This document shows, piece after piece, positions 53,942 to 63,170 of a DNA stretch of 64,000 bases; position 1 is the first letter of the stretch; every line of letters begins with the position of its first letter. Location of the stretch: contig JAFYHN010000085.1 of NCBI GenBank assembly GCA_017539165.1, positions 18,799-82,798 of the forward strand. Reading direction: 5' to 3'. The notes under the pieces were generated by a model. That model saw only the letters and a list, made by a program, of their open reading frames with translations. It made no database searches and was not told the origin of the DNA. Both the position numbers and the translations under genes were made by a program. The stretch is from Eubacterium sp. (GTDB taxonomy: Bacteria; Bacillota; Clostridia; Lachnospirales; Lachnospiraceae).

Positions 53942-55090
53942 TTAACCTCTGACGATGATTCCTCCTCCGAGGCAGAATTCTCCGTCATAGATTACGAGGC
54001 TCTGTCCGGGTGTAACGGCCCTGACAGGCTCATCAAATGTCACCTCAGCTGTTCTGTCCGGATGAATTACTATCTCTCCCGGTGTATCAACCGCTCTGTA
54101 TCTAACCTTAGCAGTAACTCTTCGTCTTATATCTTCCTTAAGATCAACAGCCTCCTCGTCTTCCCATTCAATCAGACTGAAATTCCTGGCTTTAACATTT
54201 CTAGTGAAAAGGTCTTCATTCTTACCCAATATCACCTGATTTGTCTCAGGAATTATATTTACCACATAAAGTGGAGTAGCAGCCGATATCCCCAGTCCTT
54301 TTCTCTGACCGATCGTATAATGAAAATATCCTTTATGCTGTCCTAAGATATGTCCTTCCATATCCACGAACAGGCCCTCTCGCTCGGGCAGCGGATCTCC
54401 CATTTTCTCCTTCATCTGAGCTACACCGTTTTTTTCGATATAACCAGCATAATCTCCATCAGGAACAAAACAGATGTCCTGACTGTCATGCTTACTAGCA
54501 ACAGCAAGACCTATCTTATCGGCAATCTCTCTTATCTCTGTTTTTTCATAATCTCCATCGGGGAATTCAAGAAGTCGAAGCTGCTTCTGAGTCAGAAAAT
54601 ACAACACATAAGTCTGATCTTTTGTTCTGTCTACGCCTCGTTTTAGAAAATATATTTCTTTTCCGCTTTCATCAAATGTGCTTCCGACTCTTGCATAGTG
54701 ACCGGTCACGACCTTCTCACAGCCTTCCTCTTCAGCCATCTCGAAAAGCTTTCCGAACTTCATGTATTTATTACAATCTATACATGGATTCGGAGTTTCA
54801 CCGTCAAGATAAGTTCTGATAAACTTATCAATGATCTTTTCATTAAATCCTTCCATAAAGTTTACTGCATGGAAGGGGATTCCCAGATTAGAAGATACAA
54901 CCCTTGCATCCTCTATATCATCGGGAGTACAGCAGCTGTACGGACTTGCCGCAGCCACCTCATCATATTCATGAAGCATCATAGTCACGCCGATGGGACT
55001 ATATCCCTTCTCTTTCATGAGAAATGCAGCTACAGAGCTGTCCACTCCTCCGCTCATGGCTATGAGTGCTTTTCTTTCTTTATCTGCCAT
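53942..55090 (-). CDS. mnmA: tRNA-specific 2-thiouridylase MnmA
   Basis: 382 aa. It thiolates U34 of Lys, Glu and Gln tRNAs. PP-loop motif SGGVDSS near residue 15, first catalytic Cys in NPCIDCN (~103) and second in DSQDICFVP (~205), C-terminal beta-barrel with GEFCLGGGII. It lies 15 bp after the YkgJ-like gene. Confidence 0.94.
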   Translation of the reverse strand: MADKERKALIAMSGGVDSSVAAFLMKEKGYSPIGVTMMLHEYDEVAAASPYSCCTPDDIEDARVVSSNLGIPFHAVNFMEGFNEKIIDKFIRTYLDGETPNPCIDCNKYMKFGKLFEMAEEEGCEKVVTGHYARVGSTFDESGKEIYFLKRGVDRTKDQTYVLYFLTQKQLRLLEFPDGDYEKTEIREIADKIGLAVASKHDSQDICFVPDGDYAGYIEKNGVAQMKEKMGDPLPEREGLFVDMEGHILGQHKGYFHYTIGQRKGLGISAATPLYVVNIIPETNQVILGKNEDLFTRNVKARNFSLIEWEDEEAVDLKEDIRRRVTAKVRYRAVDTPGEIVIHPDRTAEVTFDEPVRAVTPGQSLVIYDGEFCLGGGIIVRG

Positions 55091-55105
55091 CTGTTTCTCC
55101 GGTAA

Positions 55106-55924
55106 TTATTGATTGATTTTTCTAAGTGCCGCCAGACATTTCTTCATTCTTTCATCAAACTGAGAATAGAAATCTTTATCTGTGTCATACCTGTCCAGGA
55201 AAAAATATCCCAACACCGTCTTCATAACGCCTTTAATACTTTCATCTGAAGCATCATAGAATTCCTGAATCTTCTTCTGTCGGTATTCATCAATCTTATC
55301 TGAATCCGGATCAACCTCATCTCCTACTATACCAGCATATACTATCAGATCATCATCAGACAGATGCTGAATCCGATTGGTTTCATTTGCAGTCCATTCT
55401 CTTATCTCTTTTATCTTTTTCTGCTCAAAATGAATAAAGCGATGCCATTTATTTATAAAAGAACTGTTCTGAGGCAGGTCTTCTATCCCCAGCCAGTCAC
55501 TGATCATTACTTCTTCTTTATCTGGCACTGGACATTCATGAATCTGGATAAAGTAACTGAAATCTTTACCCTCATATATCCTGCCCAGCGGGAACAATCT
55601 GCATATGCCCGGTCTGAACTGATGTACTGAACATCTTCCATCTGTCAGAAACTTGCATCCCTCGTCCATCTTAAGATGAGGAAGTACGATACCATCTATC
55701 ATAGAAAGCTGTATGTGAAAGCTTACCAGCATATCATCAAAGCTTTTTCCAGTTCCTCTTGTAAGTTCATATACATCAAACGGAGTGAGAACTATTGTTG
55801 TTCCCATATCCGACTCGCAGCACTTACTGCAGCCTTCGCATCCACGAGTTCCAACATGTGCTATATCACTGTCTTTATACTTTATTCCGTCAGATATATC
55901 ATCTATATCTTCATACCTTAGCAT
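55106..55924 (-). CDS. YkgJ-family cysteine cluster protein
   Basis: 272 aa. An N-terminal zinc or iron-sulfur type cysteine cluster, CEGCSKCC, with further Cys in GCKFLTDGRCSVHQFRPGICRLFP (split over ~95-125), is the YkgJ/UPF0153 pattern. The C-terminal ~130 residues are helical. The reaction is unknown. ATG at 55924 has GGAG 6 nt upstream; the TTG at 55936 does not. It is cotranscribed with mnmA, suggesting a link to tRNA thiolation, which is only an inference from position. Confidence 0.78.
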   Translation of the reverse strand: MLRYEDIDDISDGIKYKDSDIAHVGTRGCEGCSKCCESDMGTTIVLTPFDVYELTRGTGKSFDDMLVSFHIQLSMIDGIVLPHLKMDEGCKFLTDGRCSVHQFRPGICRLFPLGRIYEGKDFSYFIQIHECPVPDKEEVMISDWLGIEDLPQNSSFINKWHRFIHFEQKKIKEIREWTANETNRIQHLSDDDLIVYAGIVGDEVDPDSDKIDEYRQKKIQEFYDASDESIKGVMKTVLGYFFLDRYDTDKDFYSQFDERMKKCLAALRKINQ

Positions 55925-56107
55925 ACACTGCTCCAAACCATATATTTTTAGTCAGCAAACCATGATCTATTGTATCATTTATCTGTATTTTGAACAAGTC
56001 CTTGAATCATTATGTTTGGTATGCTACTATTTACGAGAATCATTTTTAGTGGAGGTTTATCTATGGGCCAGGGAATTAAAAGTGTATTTTCATTCAGGAG
56101 GATTAAG

Positions 56108-56848
56108 ATGGAAAACAAAAAACTCGCAGAAGAAATTGGCGCAACAAGTTATCCCGGAAGAGGTATCGTTATAGGTCTTACACCTGACGGTAAGAAAGCT
56201 GCTATCGCTTACTTCATCATGGGTAGATCAAGTAACAGCAGAAACAGAGTATTCGTAGAAGAAGGACAGGGAATCAAGACTCAGGCATTTGATCCTTCAA
56301 AGCTCGAAGATCCAAGTCTTATCATCTACTCACCTGTAAGAGTACTCGGAACAGATACTATTGTAACAAACGGTGATCAGACTGATACAATATATGATCT
56401 GATGGCAGAGGGAAAGACATTTGAACAGTCACTCAGAACAAGAGAGTTCGAGCCAGACGGTCCAAACTATACTCCTCGTATATCAGGAATCCTTCATATG
56501 GACTCATTCAAAACTTCTACAAGCGGAGATACAAAGTTCAACTATGAGATGTCAATCCTGAAGAGCAATAAGGGAAATCCTGCAGCATGCAGCAGATACA
56601 CATTCTCATATGATGTTCCACTTGCCGGAGAAGTACATTTCATCCACACATATATGGGTGACGGTGAGCCACTTCCAAGTTTCGAAGGTGAGCCAACACC
56701 ACTTTCACTTGAGACAAATAATCTCGACGAGTTTACTGATATCGTATGGAATGCACTTAACGATGATAATAAGGTTTCTCTTTTTACAAGATTCATAGAT
56801 GTTGAAACAGGTGAGACTGAGACACGTATCGTTAATAAGAACGTTTAA
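56108..56848 (+). CDS. purO: PurO-type IMP cyclohydrolase
   Basis: 246 aa, matching the archaeal-type IMP cyclohydrolase fold: YPGRGIVIGLTPDGKKAAIAYFIMGRSSNSRNRVF near the start and NYTPRISGI near residue 120. It closes FAICAR to IMP, the last step of purine synthesis, replacing the cyclohydrolase half of PurH. ATG at 56108 has a perfect AGGAGG 6 nt upstream; the upstream in-frame start at 56012 is not supported. Single gene. Confidence 0.85.
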   Translation: MENKKLAEEIGATSYPGRGIVIGLTPDGKKAAIAYFIMGRSSNSRNRVFVEEGQGIKTQAFDPSKLEDPSLIIYSPVRVLGTDTIVTNGDQTDTIYDLMAEGKTFEQSLRTREFEPDGPNYTPRISGILHMDSFKTSTSGDTKFNYEMSILKSNKGNPAACSRYTFSYDVPLAGEVHFIHTYMGDGEPLPSFEGEPTPLSLETNNLDEFTDIVWNALNDDNKVSLFTRFIDVETGETETRIVNKNV

Positions 56849-56880
56849 TATATTAGTTCAATAAATGCATCCATTATTAG

Positions 56881-56918
56881 AAAAAGGACAGGGTACAACT
56901 GAGTACCTTGTCCTTTTT
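56881..56918. terminator. Bidirectional terminator
   Basis: AAAAAGGACA-G-GGTAC pairs with GTACC-T-TGTCCTTTTT, 6-base loop. It separates the convergent IMP cyclohydrolase and muramidase genes. Confidence 0.88.
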
Positions 56919-56920
56919 TA

Positions 56921-58519
56921 CTAATCTATTCTGACACCGTTTTTATCTACTGTATATTTGCCAATCTTTCTGTTTTTGGCAAGATTACCTCTGGAATTGA
57001 AATAATAATACTTATCCTTGATTTTTACCCACTTGCTCTTTGCCATAACGCCATTTTTGTCAAAGAAGTATGTCTTTCCGTCCTCTTTTAACAAACGGTT
57101 CCTAAACATAGCACCTTTTTTGCCAAAATAATACTTCTTTTTACCAAGGGTTACCCAACCCTTCTTCATTATGCAATTCTTATTAAAGTAATAAACCTTT
57201 CCTTTTATCGTTGTTTTTCCTTTAGCAAGTACACCATTTTTATCAGCATGATATTTCTTTCCCTTATAGACAACCCACCTATTTGTAGCACGGGCTCCTG
57301 ATGCTAAAAGAATATATCTTTTCCCTTTTAATTTAATCATTCCTGTCTTCATATAGCCAGAAGAATTGAAGTAGTACCACTTTCCATCTATCTTCTGCCA
57401 TTTGCACCTAGGAACTGATCCATCTGCATTTATGTAAGTCCATTTATCGCCAGTCAGCTGCCATCCTGTCTGAGAAGCTGTATAGGTAGTTCTTGATGGT
57501 ACCGGTGTTGTATTCTTAGTATATCCCGGCTTTGGAGCGGTTCTTGGAGTTACTATAGATGAGAAATCTGTAAAACCGAAGTCCAGATCAACTGAATTAG
57601 CGCTGATTCCATTTAAGATTGTACGGCTGTTTGACTGCCATACATCTCTTTTTATTCCTGAATCATATGTTCCACTGTACCTTGCAACCCAAGTGTATAC
57701 ATTATTTAAGCTTGGAAGATCCAGATAATTAATAGCCCAGTTCTCATTGCAGTAAACTATAGGCGTATAACCTGCTGCTCTGATTTCATCACAGAAAACC
57801 TTCGCGATATATGTAAGGGTCTGTTTCCCAAGAAATGTAGTTGATGGTTCTTCCATATCTATTGCTACAGGATAATCAACATTTAGTCCTCTAAGCTGAT
57901 CTATTACCCACTGTGCATCCAGTCTCGAATCAAAAGCACTCTTAGCAGTACTATAGAAATAAACTCCGGTCTTTATACCAGCAGCTTTTGCATTCTTCAT
58001 GTTACTCTGAAAAAACGGATCAATATTATGATTACCATGTCCTACTCTGATAAATGCAAAGCTTATTCCTGATGCCTTAACCTGATGCCAATCCATATTT
58101 CCCTGGAACTCAGAAACGTCTATTCCCTTAAGTCTTGAGGATACATTTACTGCTCCAGCGTCACATACACCATCGCTATTGAAATATTTATACTCGCCAT
58201 TTACAAGCTGCCAACATGTTGACATCATCATTCCGTCTGACCATGAACCATGGTTACCTGGACAGAAATAGTAGCTCTTCCCCTTAATCGTATGCATTCC
58301 ACGGAACATATTTCCGTTGTTTCCGAAATAGTACCAGTTTCCATCAAGGAACATCCATCTGCTCTTTACCGGACCATTTCCATCATCATACTTCCAGTCG
58401 TTTCCGGATTTAATCCATCCGGCTGCCGCTACATTTCCAAGCTTTCCTACATTCCCGAAAAGTAGAAAACTAAGCGCGCCGAACAAAACAACTGTTCTAA
58501 AGATTTTTTCTAACTTCAT
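56921..58519 (-). CDS. Secreted GH25 muramidase with cell-wall-binding repeats
   Basis: 532 aa. Signal peptide (~1-32). Choline-binding/CW-type aromatic repeats (WYYFGNNGNMFRG and similar) flank the catalytic domain on both sides (~33-120 and ~355-532). The GH25 domain (~130-320) shows GIDVSEFQGNMDW and AIDMEEPS with the catalytic Asp/Glu. It cleaves N-acetylmuramoyl bonds in peptidoglycan, as an autolysin or against other cells. ATG at 58519 follows GGAGGAG. A stem GAGTTTC/GAAACTC lies in its leader (58553-58575). Confidence 0.92.
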   Translation of the reverse strand: MKLEKIFRTVVLFGALSFLLFGNVGKLGNVAAAGWIKSGNDWKYDDGNGPVKSRWMFLDGNWYYFGNNGNMFRGMHTIKGKSYYFCPGNHGSWSDGMMMSTCWQLVNGEYKYFNSDGVCDAGAVNVSSRLKGIDVSEFQGNMDWHQVKASGISFAFIRVGHGNHNIDPFFQSNMKNAKAAGIKTGVYFYSTAKSAFDSRLDAQWVIDQLRGLNVDYPVAIDMEEPSTTFLGKQTLTYIAKVFCDEIRAAGYTPIVYCNENWAINYLDLPSLNNVYTWVARYSGTYDSGIKRDVWQSNSRTILNGISANSVDLDFGFTDFSSIVTPRTAPKPGYTKNTTPVPSRTTYTASQTGWQLTGDKWTYINADGSVPRCKWQKIDGKWYYFNSSGYMKTGMIKLKGKRYILLASGARATNRWVVYKGKKYHADKNGVLAKGKTTIKGKVYYFNKNCIMKKGWVTLGKKKYYFGKKGAMFRNRLLKEDGKTYFFDKNGVMAKSKWVKIKDKYYYFNSRGNLAKNRKIGKYTVDKNGVRID

Positions 58520-58828
58520 TTCTCCTCCTTTATTGATACACGTGTTGCTATAGAGTTTCTTGGGTGCAGAAACTCCGATATCACATCAGAAGTAACTTAT
58601 AAAGTTTAACACACATTAACCTTAGTGTCAAAATATGGGAAACAGATGGAGACACTTCACATTTTCTTCACAATTAGAACTAAAGTTCTTCATAATTCAT
58701 TGTTATATTAAAGATGTTCCAAATGAAGGATTCTATACCTTCCCCCACATTTTTTCATACCTGAGAGTCGCCGAGAGGCGGCTCTCTTGTGTTATACGGC
58801 TTTTTAATCCGTCCTTTCCAACAATCCC

Positions 58829-58857
58829 TTGACAATAATCTTTATAATATGTAGAAT
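58829..58857 (+). promoter_or_regulatory. Promoter of lysA
   Basis: TTGACA, 17-bp spacer, TAGAAT; the start is near 58864. The leader is only ~47 nt, so no lysine riboswitch precedes the gene. The rest of the 391-bp gap (58520-58910) holds a hairpin at 58763-58786 but no gene I can support. Confidence 0.85.
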
Positions 58858-58910
58858 CACCCTTGTTAGAAAAACTAAGTATTTTTACTGTTTTTAAGCG
58901 AGGAAAATAT

Positions 58911-60218
58911 ATGAAAACACCATTTATTACAAAAGAAAAGGTTGAAGAGATTGTTAAAACATATCCCACTCCATTTCACATTTACGATGAAAAAGGAATC
59001 AGAGAAAATGCACGTGCATTAAACAAAGCATTTTCATGGAACAAAGGCTATAAAGAGTATTTTGCCGTAAAGGCTACTCCAAATCCTACTATTCTTAAGA
59101 TACTTCACGAAGAAGGATGCGGAACTGACTGCTCATCAATGGCTGAGCTTGTTATGTCAGAGCGCGCCGGAATAGTCGGAAATGATATCATGTTCTCATC
59201 AAATGATACCCCTGCTGAAGAATTCGTTAAATGCGCAGAACTTGGTGGAACTATAAACCTTGATGATATCACACATGTTGATTTCGTATATAATGCTCTT
59301 AAGGGAGCTAAGATGGCTGATCCTGCTGCTTCAGGAAAGATGCCAAGAAAGATGTCCTGTCGTTTCAACCCAGGTGGAGTATTCACCCTCGGAAAGAGTG
59401 GTGAAGGTTTCCAGGTTATGGATACACCGGGTGATTCAAAATACGGACTTACAGAAGAACAGATTATCGAAGCATATAAGAAGCTAAGTGAGCTTGGTGT
59501 TGAAGAACTTGGAATGCATGCATTTCTTGCCAGCAACACAGTAACCAATGAATACTATCCTACACTTGCCGGAATCCTTTTTGAGCTCGCTGTTAAGATT
59601 CAGAAAGAAGCTGGCGTTAAGCTTTCATTTATCAACCTTTCAGGTGGTGTCGGAATCGCTTACAAACCAGATCAGACCCCAAATGACATAGCCGCTATCG
59701 GCGAAGGCGTTCATAAGAAGTTCGATGAGATTCTCGTACCAGCAGGTATGGATGATGTTTCAATATACACAGAGCTTGGAAGATTCATGCTTGCACCTTA
59801 CGGACATCTTATCACCAAGGCAATCCATGAAAAGCATATCTATAAAGAGTACATCGGAGTTGACGCTTGTGCAGCTAACCTTATGAGACCAGCAATGTAT
59901 GGAGCATATCACCATATCACGGTACTTGGTAAAGAAGATGCACCTTGCGATCATGTATATGATATAACCGGTTCACTTTGCGAAAACAACGATAAGTTTG
60001 CAATCGACAGAGAACTTCCAGAGATTGAGAAGGGTGACTACCTTGCAATTCATGATGCAGGAGCTCATGGTTTCTCGATGGGATACAACTACAACGGACG
60101 TCTTTGGTCCGCTGAGCTTCTTCTCAGAGAAAACGGTGACGTAACAGAGATAAGACGTGCCCAGACACTTGATGATTACTTTGCTACACTCGATGGATTC
60201 TGGGATGTTGAAGTTTAA
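58911..60218 (+). CDS. lysA: Diaminopimelate decarboxylase
   Basis: 435 aa PLP fold III enzyme converting meso-diaminopimelate to lysine. PLP Lys lies in EYFAVKATPNP, the glycine-rich loop in LSGGVGIAY, and active-site Cys in GSLCENNDKFA (usual CE-x-x-D). ATG at 58911 has GCGAGG upstream; the earlier in-frame start lacks a site and would precede the transcript start. Related carboxynorspermidine decarboxylase is less likely given the C-E-x-x-D motif. Confidence 0.88.
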   Translation: MKTPFITKEKVEEIVKTYPTPFHIYDEKGIRENARALNKAFSWNKGYKEYFAVKATPNPTILKILHEEGCGTDCSSMAELVMSERAGIVGNDIMFSSNDTPAEEFVKCAELGGTINLDDITHVDFVYNALKGAKMADPAASGKMPRKMSCRFNPGGVFTLGKSGEGFQVMDTPGDSKYGLTEEQIIEAYKKLSELGVEELGMHAFLASNTVTNEYYPTLAGILFELAVKIQKEAGVKLSFINLSGGVGIAYKPDQTPNDIAAIGEGVHKKFDEILVPAGMDDVSIYTELGRFMLAPYGHLITKAIHEKHIYKEYIGVDACAANLMRPAMYGAYHHITVLGKEDAPCDHVYDITGSLCENNDKFAIDRELPEIEKGDYLAIHDAGAHGFSMGYNYNGRLWSAELLLRENGDVTEIRRAQTLDDYFATLDGFWDVEV

Positions 60219-60228
60219 TCATTATACT

Positions 60229-60263
60229 AAAAAATGCGCCGAAACAGCTTCGGCGCATTTTTT
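60229..60263. terminator. Bidirectional terminator after lysA
   Basis: A 15-bp perfect stem AAAAAATGCGCCGAA/TTCGGCGCATTTTTT with 5-base loop. Confidence 0.92.
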
Positions 60264-60264
60264 C

Positions 60265-60293
60265 TGACAGTTGAAATCAGATTTCAACTGTCA
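60265..60293 (+). terminator. Second terminator after lysA
   Basis: TGACAGTTGAAAT pairs perfectly with ATTTCAACTGTCA around CAG, followed by TATTTTTTA. Confidence 0.8.
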
Positions 60294-60299
60294 TATTTT

Positions 60300-61139
60300 T
60301 TACTTAGAAAAACTTCCGATTGATGTCCAAGGAAGTATTGCACTATTATAGTTATTCTTTATATTTCCAAACTCTTCTTCTGTCATAGTCACAGCTTCTG
60401 AATTTTCATCATCACGTTCTCCGAGAGTATTGTGGAATATTGCAACTTCACCATCTTCGTTTTCGCTTGTATAGTAGTAGTCATCCCACACCAGCTCGGT
60501 TCCATCTTCACTCAGATGAGCCTCTCCAGTTGATACATCATTTGCTCCATCTGAACCATTGTAGTGAAAATGTCCATCACCCATCCAAGTGAAACTGCCA
60601 CGTGCATTTCCTTCAAATATCTTTACTGCCCCTTCTTCATTAAATGTATAGGCACTTAAGATCACACTTTTGCCATCAGCATCATCTTTTCCGATAAGAA
60701 GTTCCTGAACTCCGTCACCATTTAAATCTTCAACTGTATATCCTAAAGATTTAATGATTTCACTTGAATCCGTATTTGAAATCTCTTCTACGATTCCTGA
60801 GTCTGCTTCAATGTATTCGTATACTCCTGGATTATCCGGGTTAGTTCCACCCTGAATCATATTGTACACTTCCATAAGAACTGGTGAATATTCTTTTGGT
60901 GTGGTTATAGGTTTAGTTGAAACTTCCGATACACTTGCTTTAGTACCGTTATTCTGGTCTTCCTTATTGGCAGTAGTTGCAGTTGCCTTGTCAGTCTTCT
61001 CTTCTTCAGTAGTAATTGCGGCTTCTGTTGTTACCTGTGCTTCTGTTGTTGTTGCAGTTTTGACATCTTTCTTACCACATGCAGACAATGCACACATAGC
61101 TGCAATAGAAACAGCTAAAACGTATTTTCTTTTTCTCAT
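60300..61139 (-). CDS. Lipoprotein of unknown function with Asp-rich calcium-type motif
   Basis: 279 aa. Lipobox LSAC (Cys ~21), then a Thr/Glu-rich linker to ~85. The extracellular domain has VEDLNGDGVQELLIG, an EF-hand/VCBS-like Ca2+ loop, and FTWMGDGHFHYNGSDGAND. Proteins of this kind are common in Lachnospiraceae; the function is unknown. ATG at 61139 has GGAGG 8 nt upstream. Confidence 0.78.
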   Translation of the reverse strand: MRKRKYVLAVSIAAMCALSACGKKDVKTATTTEAQVTTEAAITTEEEKTDKATATTANKEDQNNGTKASVSEVSTKPITTPKEYSPVLMEVYNMIQGGTNPDNPGVYEYIEADSGIVEEISNTDSSEIIKSLGYTVEDLNGDGVQELLIGKDDADGKSVILSAYTFNEEGAVKIFEGNARGSFTWMGDGHFHYNGSDGANDVSTGEAHLSEDGTELVWDDYYYTSENEDGEVAIFHNTLGERDDENSEAVTMTEEEFGNIKNNYNSAILPWTSIGSFSK

Positions 61140-61224
61140 TTTTCTCTCCTCCAAAAAAATACTTTTTTACATCACGTCTTACAATATACTAGTAAAAAAA
61201 CTCAATATTGCATCAATTATCCAT

Positions 61225-61566
61225 TTACGAGAGATTAGATACTATAAAAAGAAAAAGAATGGAGCCGAAAAATAATACTTCCATACATCTTGCTATATTA
61301 TTATAGAAACAAATATCTAAAGAACGTTCTTTCGGACTATCCATCATTGTCACAAGCATTTTAAATCCACAAACTAAAGGTATCAATCCTATCGCTAAAG
61401 TAATAATTGCTTCTATTACGAAAAACCCCCATGATTCTTTTATTGCGTCATAAAAACAACTACATGAAAGCCCAAACAAGAATACACCTATAACTATATG
61501 AATAATAATCCATATTATTGTAGATTTAACATTCACATTTTTTATATTATTATCGCATCTTTCCAT
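61225..61566 (-). CDS. Small membrane protein
   Basis: 113 aa with three predicted membrane helices (~15-40, ~48-72, ~92-110). No family recognised. ATG at 61566 has AAGGAG 10 nt upstream. It lies 85 bp upstream of the lipoprotein gene on the same strand and may be cotranscribed. Confidence 0.6.
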   Translation of the reverse strand: MERCDNNIKNVNVKSTIIWIIIHIVIGVFLFGLSCSCFYDAIKESWGFFVIEAIITLAIGLIPLVCGFKMLVTMMDSPKERSLDICFYNNIARCMEVLFFGSILFLFIVSNLS

Positions 61567-61803
61567 ATTTCTTTTTCTCCTTCACTCTTTATCCCCATAC
61601 AGGTTTTTTATCTTGTTCAAATATACCTTTTACAACCATCCGAAAATATTCCTGTATGCATTTTTTTGATATCAAAAAACAATCAAAATAGAATACTTCT
61701 CATCACCATCTGTCTCGATTTTCTTTACAGATGAACCATTTTCAAATTATTATGATATAATACAACCGTTTAAACAAATGAACAGATTAACAGAGGTGAA
61801 TCC

Positions 61804-62157
61804 ATGGACTCAAAAAAAGAATCACAGAAATTACAGTCTGAATTTAAAGAGTGTCAAAAGCTCCTTACTGCAATTGGCGACGAAACAAGGCAATATCTTA
61901 TGTCTGTAATGATAATGGAAAAATGCGGTGGATCCAGAGTGGTAGATATAGCCAAAAAAACTCATCTATCGAGACCTGCCGTTTCTCATCACATGCAGAT
62001 CCTGAAAGATGCAGGTTTTGTCACTTCTAGGAAGGAAGGTACTATGATCTACTATTCTATAAATGCAGATAGAGATGGGCTTAAGAAAGTACGAAACCTG
62101 ATCGATCATATAGACAGATTGCTCAGTGAGGAATGCTATTACGAAGAACCATTCTAA
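61804..62157 (+). CDS. ArsR-family HTH regulator
   Basis: 117 aa winged HTH: LLTAIGDETRQYLMSVM and VDIAKKTHLSRPAVSHHMQILKDAGFV. The metal-site cysteine motif of ArsR/SmtB sensors is absent (one Cys before alpha-3 and one in the C-terminal helix), so it may sense redox or another signal. An extended -10 TGATATAAT lies at 61753-61761. It is 36 bp upstream of the aldo/keto reductase it probably controls. Confidence 0.85.
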   Translation: MDSKKESQKLQSEFKECQKLLTAIGDETRQYLMSVMIMEKCGGSRVVDIAKKTHLSRPAVSHHMQILKDAGFVTSRKEGTMIYYSINADRDGLKKVRNLIDHIDRLLSEECYYEEPF

Positions 62158-62193
62158 ATTATTACGGGCTGTTCTTTCGGAACAGGAGAGAAA

Positions 62194-63051
62194 ATGGAAT
62201 ATACAACACTCGCAAACGGCGTAAAAATGCCGATGCTTGGCTACGGTGTGTACAAAATAACCTCAGAAGAGTGTGAGAGATGCGTACTTGACGCAATCAA
62301 AACAGGATATCGCCTTATAGATACTGCACAGTATTATGAGAATGAAGAAGCGGTCGGAAATGCAATACATAAAAGTAGCGTCTCCAGAGACGAACTATTT
62401 ATAGTAACTAAGATTTGGATAACCAATTCCGGTTACAAACGCGCTAAAGCTTCTATAGAAGAATCCCTTAAAAATCTTCAAACGGAATGTATCGATCTGC
62501 TCCTCATCCATAAACCTGTTGGCAACTACTTAGGAACTTATCGGGCTATGGAAGAAGCTTATAAAGAAGGGAAGGTGCGCGCCATTGGAGTTTCATCATT
62601 TGACACAATGGAATTGATAAAAATATATGATTACGCAGAGATAAAACCAATGGTAAATCAGGTTGAGACTCATGTTTTTTATCAAAGAAAAAAACTTCAT
62701 GATCTAATGAACAAACTCGGAATAAAACATATGTCGTGGGCTCCTTTTGCAGAAGGAAAGATGGGCTTCTTCTCCAATCCGGTTTTAACAGAGATTGGAA
62801 AGAAATACAGAAAAAGCTCAGCTCAAACTGCTCTAAGATATATGATTCAATCGGATATAATTCTTATTCCAAAATCAACGCATATAGATCGTATGCAACA
62901 AAACATGGATGTATTTGATTTTGCGCTTGATGAAAAAGATATGCATAAGATTGAATCTCTTAATATAGAAAAAAGCATATCTCCCTTTAAACTTAAAGGG
63001 ATTGTTGGAACAATTTACTATTATTACTTTAAAACCATTTCACTTTTTTGA
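62194..63051 (+). CDS. Aldo/keto reductase
   Basis: 285 aa NADPH-dependent oxidoreductase. Motifs: GYRLIDTAQYYENEEAVG (catalytic Asp, Tyr), LLLIHKPVG (catalytic His) and LIPKSTHIDRMQQN (cofactor binding); the catalytic Lys is in IVTKIW. The last ~25 residues (KGIVGTIYYYYFKTISLF) do not look like the usual AKR C-terminus and follow a CCCTTTAA-AC-TTAAAGGG palindrome; a frameshift or tail replacement is possible. The substrate is unknown. Confidence 0.85.
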   Translation: MEYTTLANGVKMPMLGYGVYKITSEECERCVLDAIKTGYRLIDTAQYYENEEAVGNAIHKSSVSRDELFIVTKIWITNSGYKRAKASIEESLKNLQTECIDLLLIHKPVGNYLGTYRAMEEAYKEGKVRAIGVSSFDTMELIKIYDYAEIKPMVNQVETHVFYQRKKLHDLMNKLGIKHMSWAPFAEGKMGFFSNPVLTEIGKKYRKSSAQTALRYMIQSDIILIPKSTHIDRMQQNMDVFDFALDEKDMHKIESLNIEKSISPFKLKGIVGTIYYYYFKTISLF

Positions 63052-63170
63052 TCAGCAGATACAACTAATTTACAAGTCAGATGGGGTTAAGTCGCTATTC
63101 AGCTACTTTCATATGATATCATTTTATATATAGTTAAAGCTATGAAAGTATTTTATAATGGAGGAAAAAA

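Noticed and set aside
58677-58688. GAAC-TAAA-GTTC, resembling a LexA box
   Set aside because: About one such 8-base match is expected by chance in a window of this size, and neither flanking gene is an SOS gene.
58763-58786. Hairpin GAGAG-T-CGCC/GGCG-G-CTCTC upstream of lysA, considered as a lysine riboswitch or other leader RNA
   Set aside because: A consensus promoter lies downstream of it at 58829-58857, so it is not in the lysA leader, and no L-box core is present.
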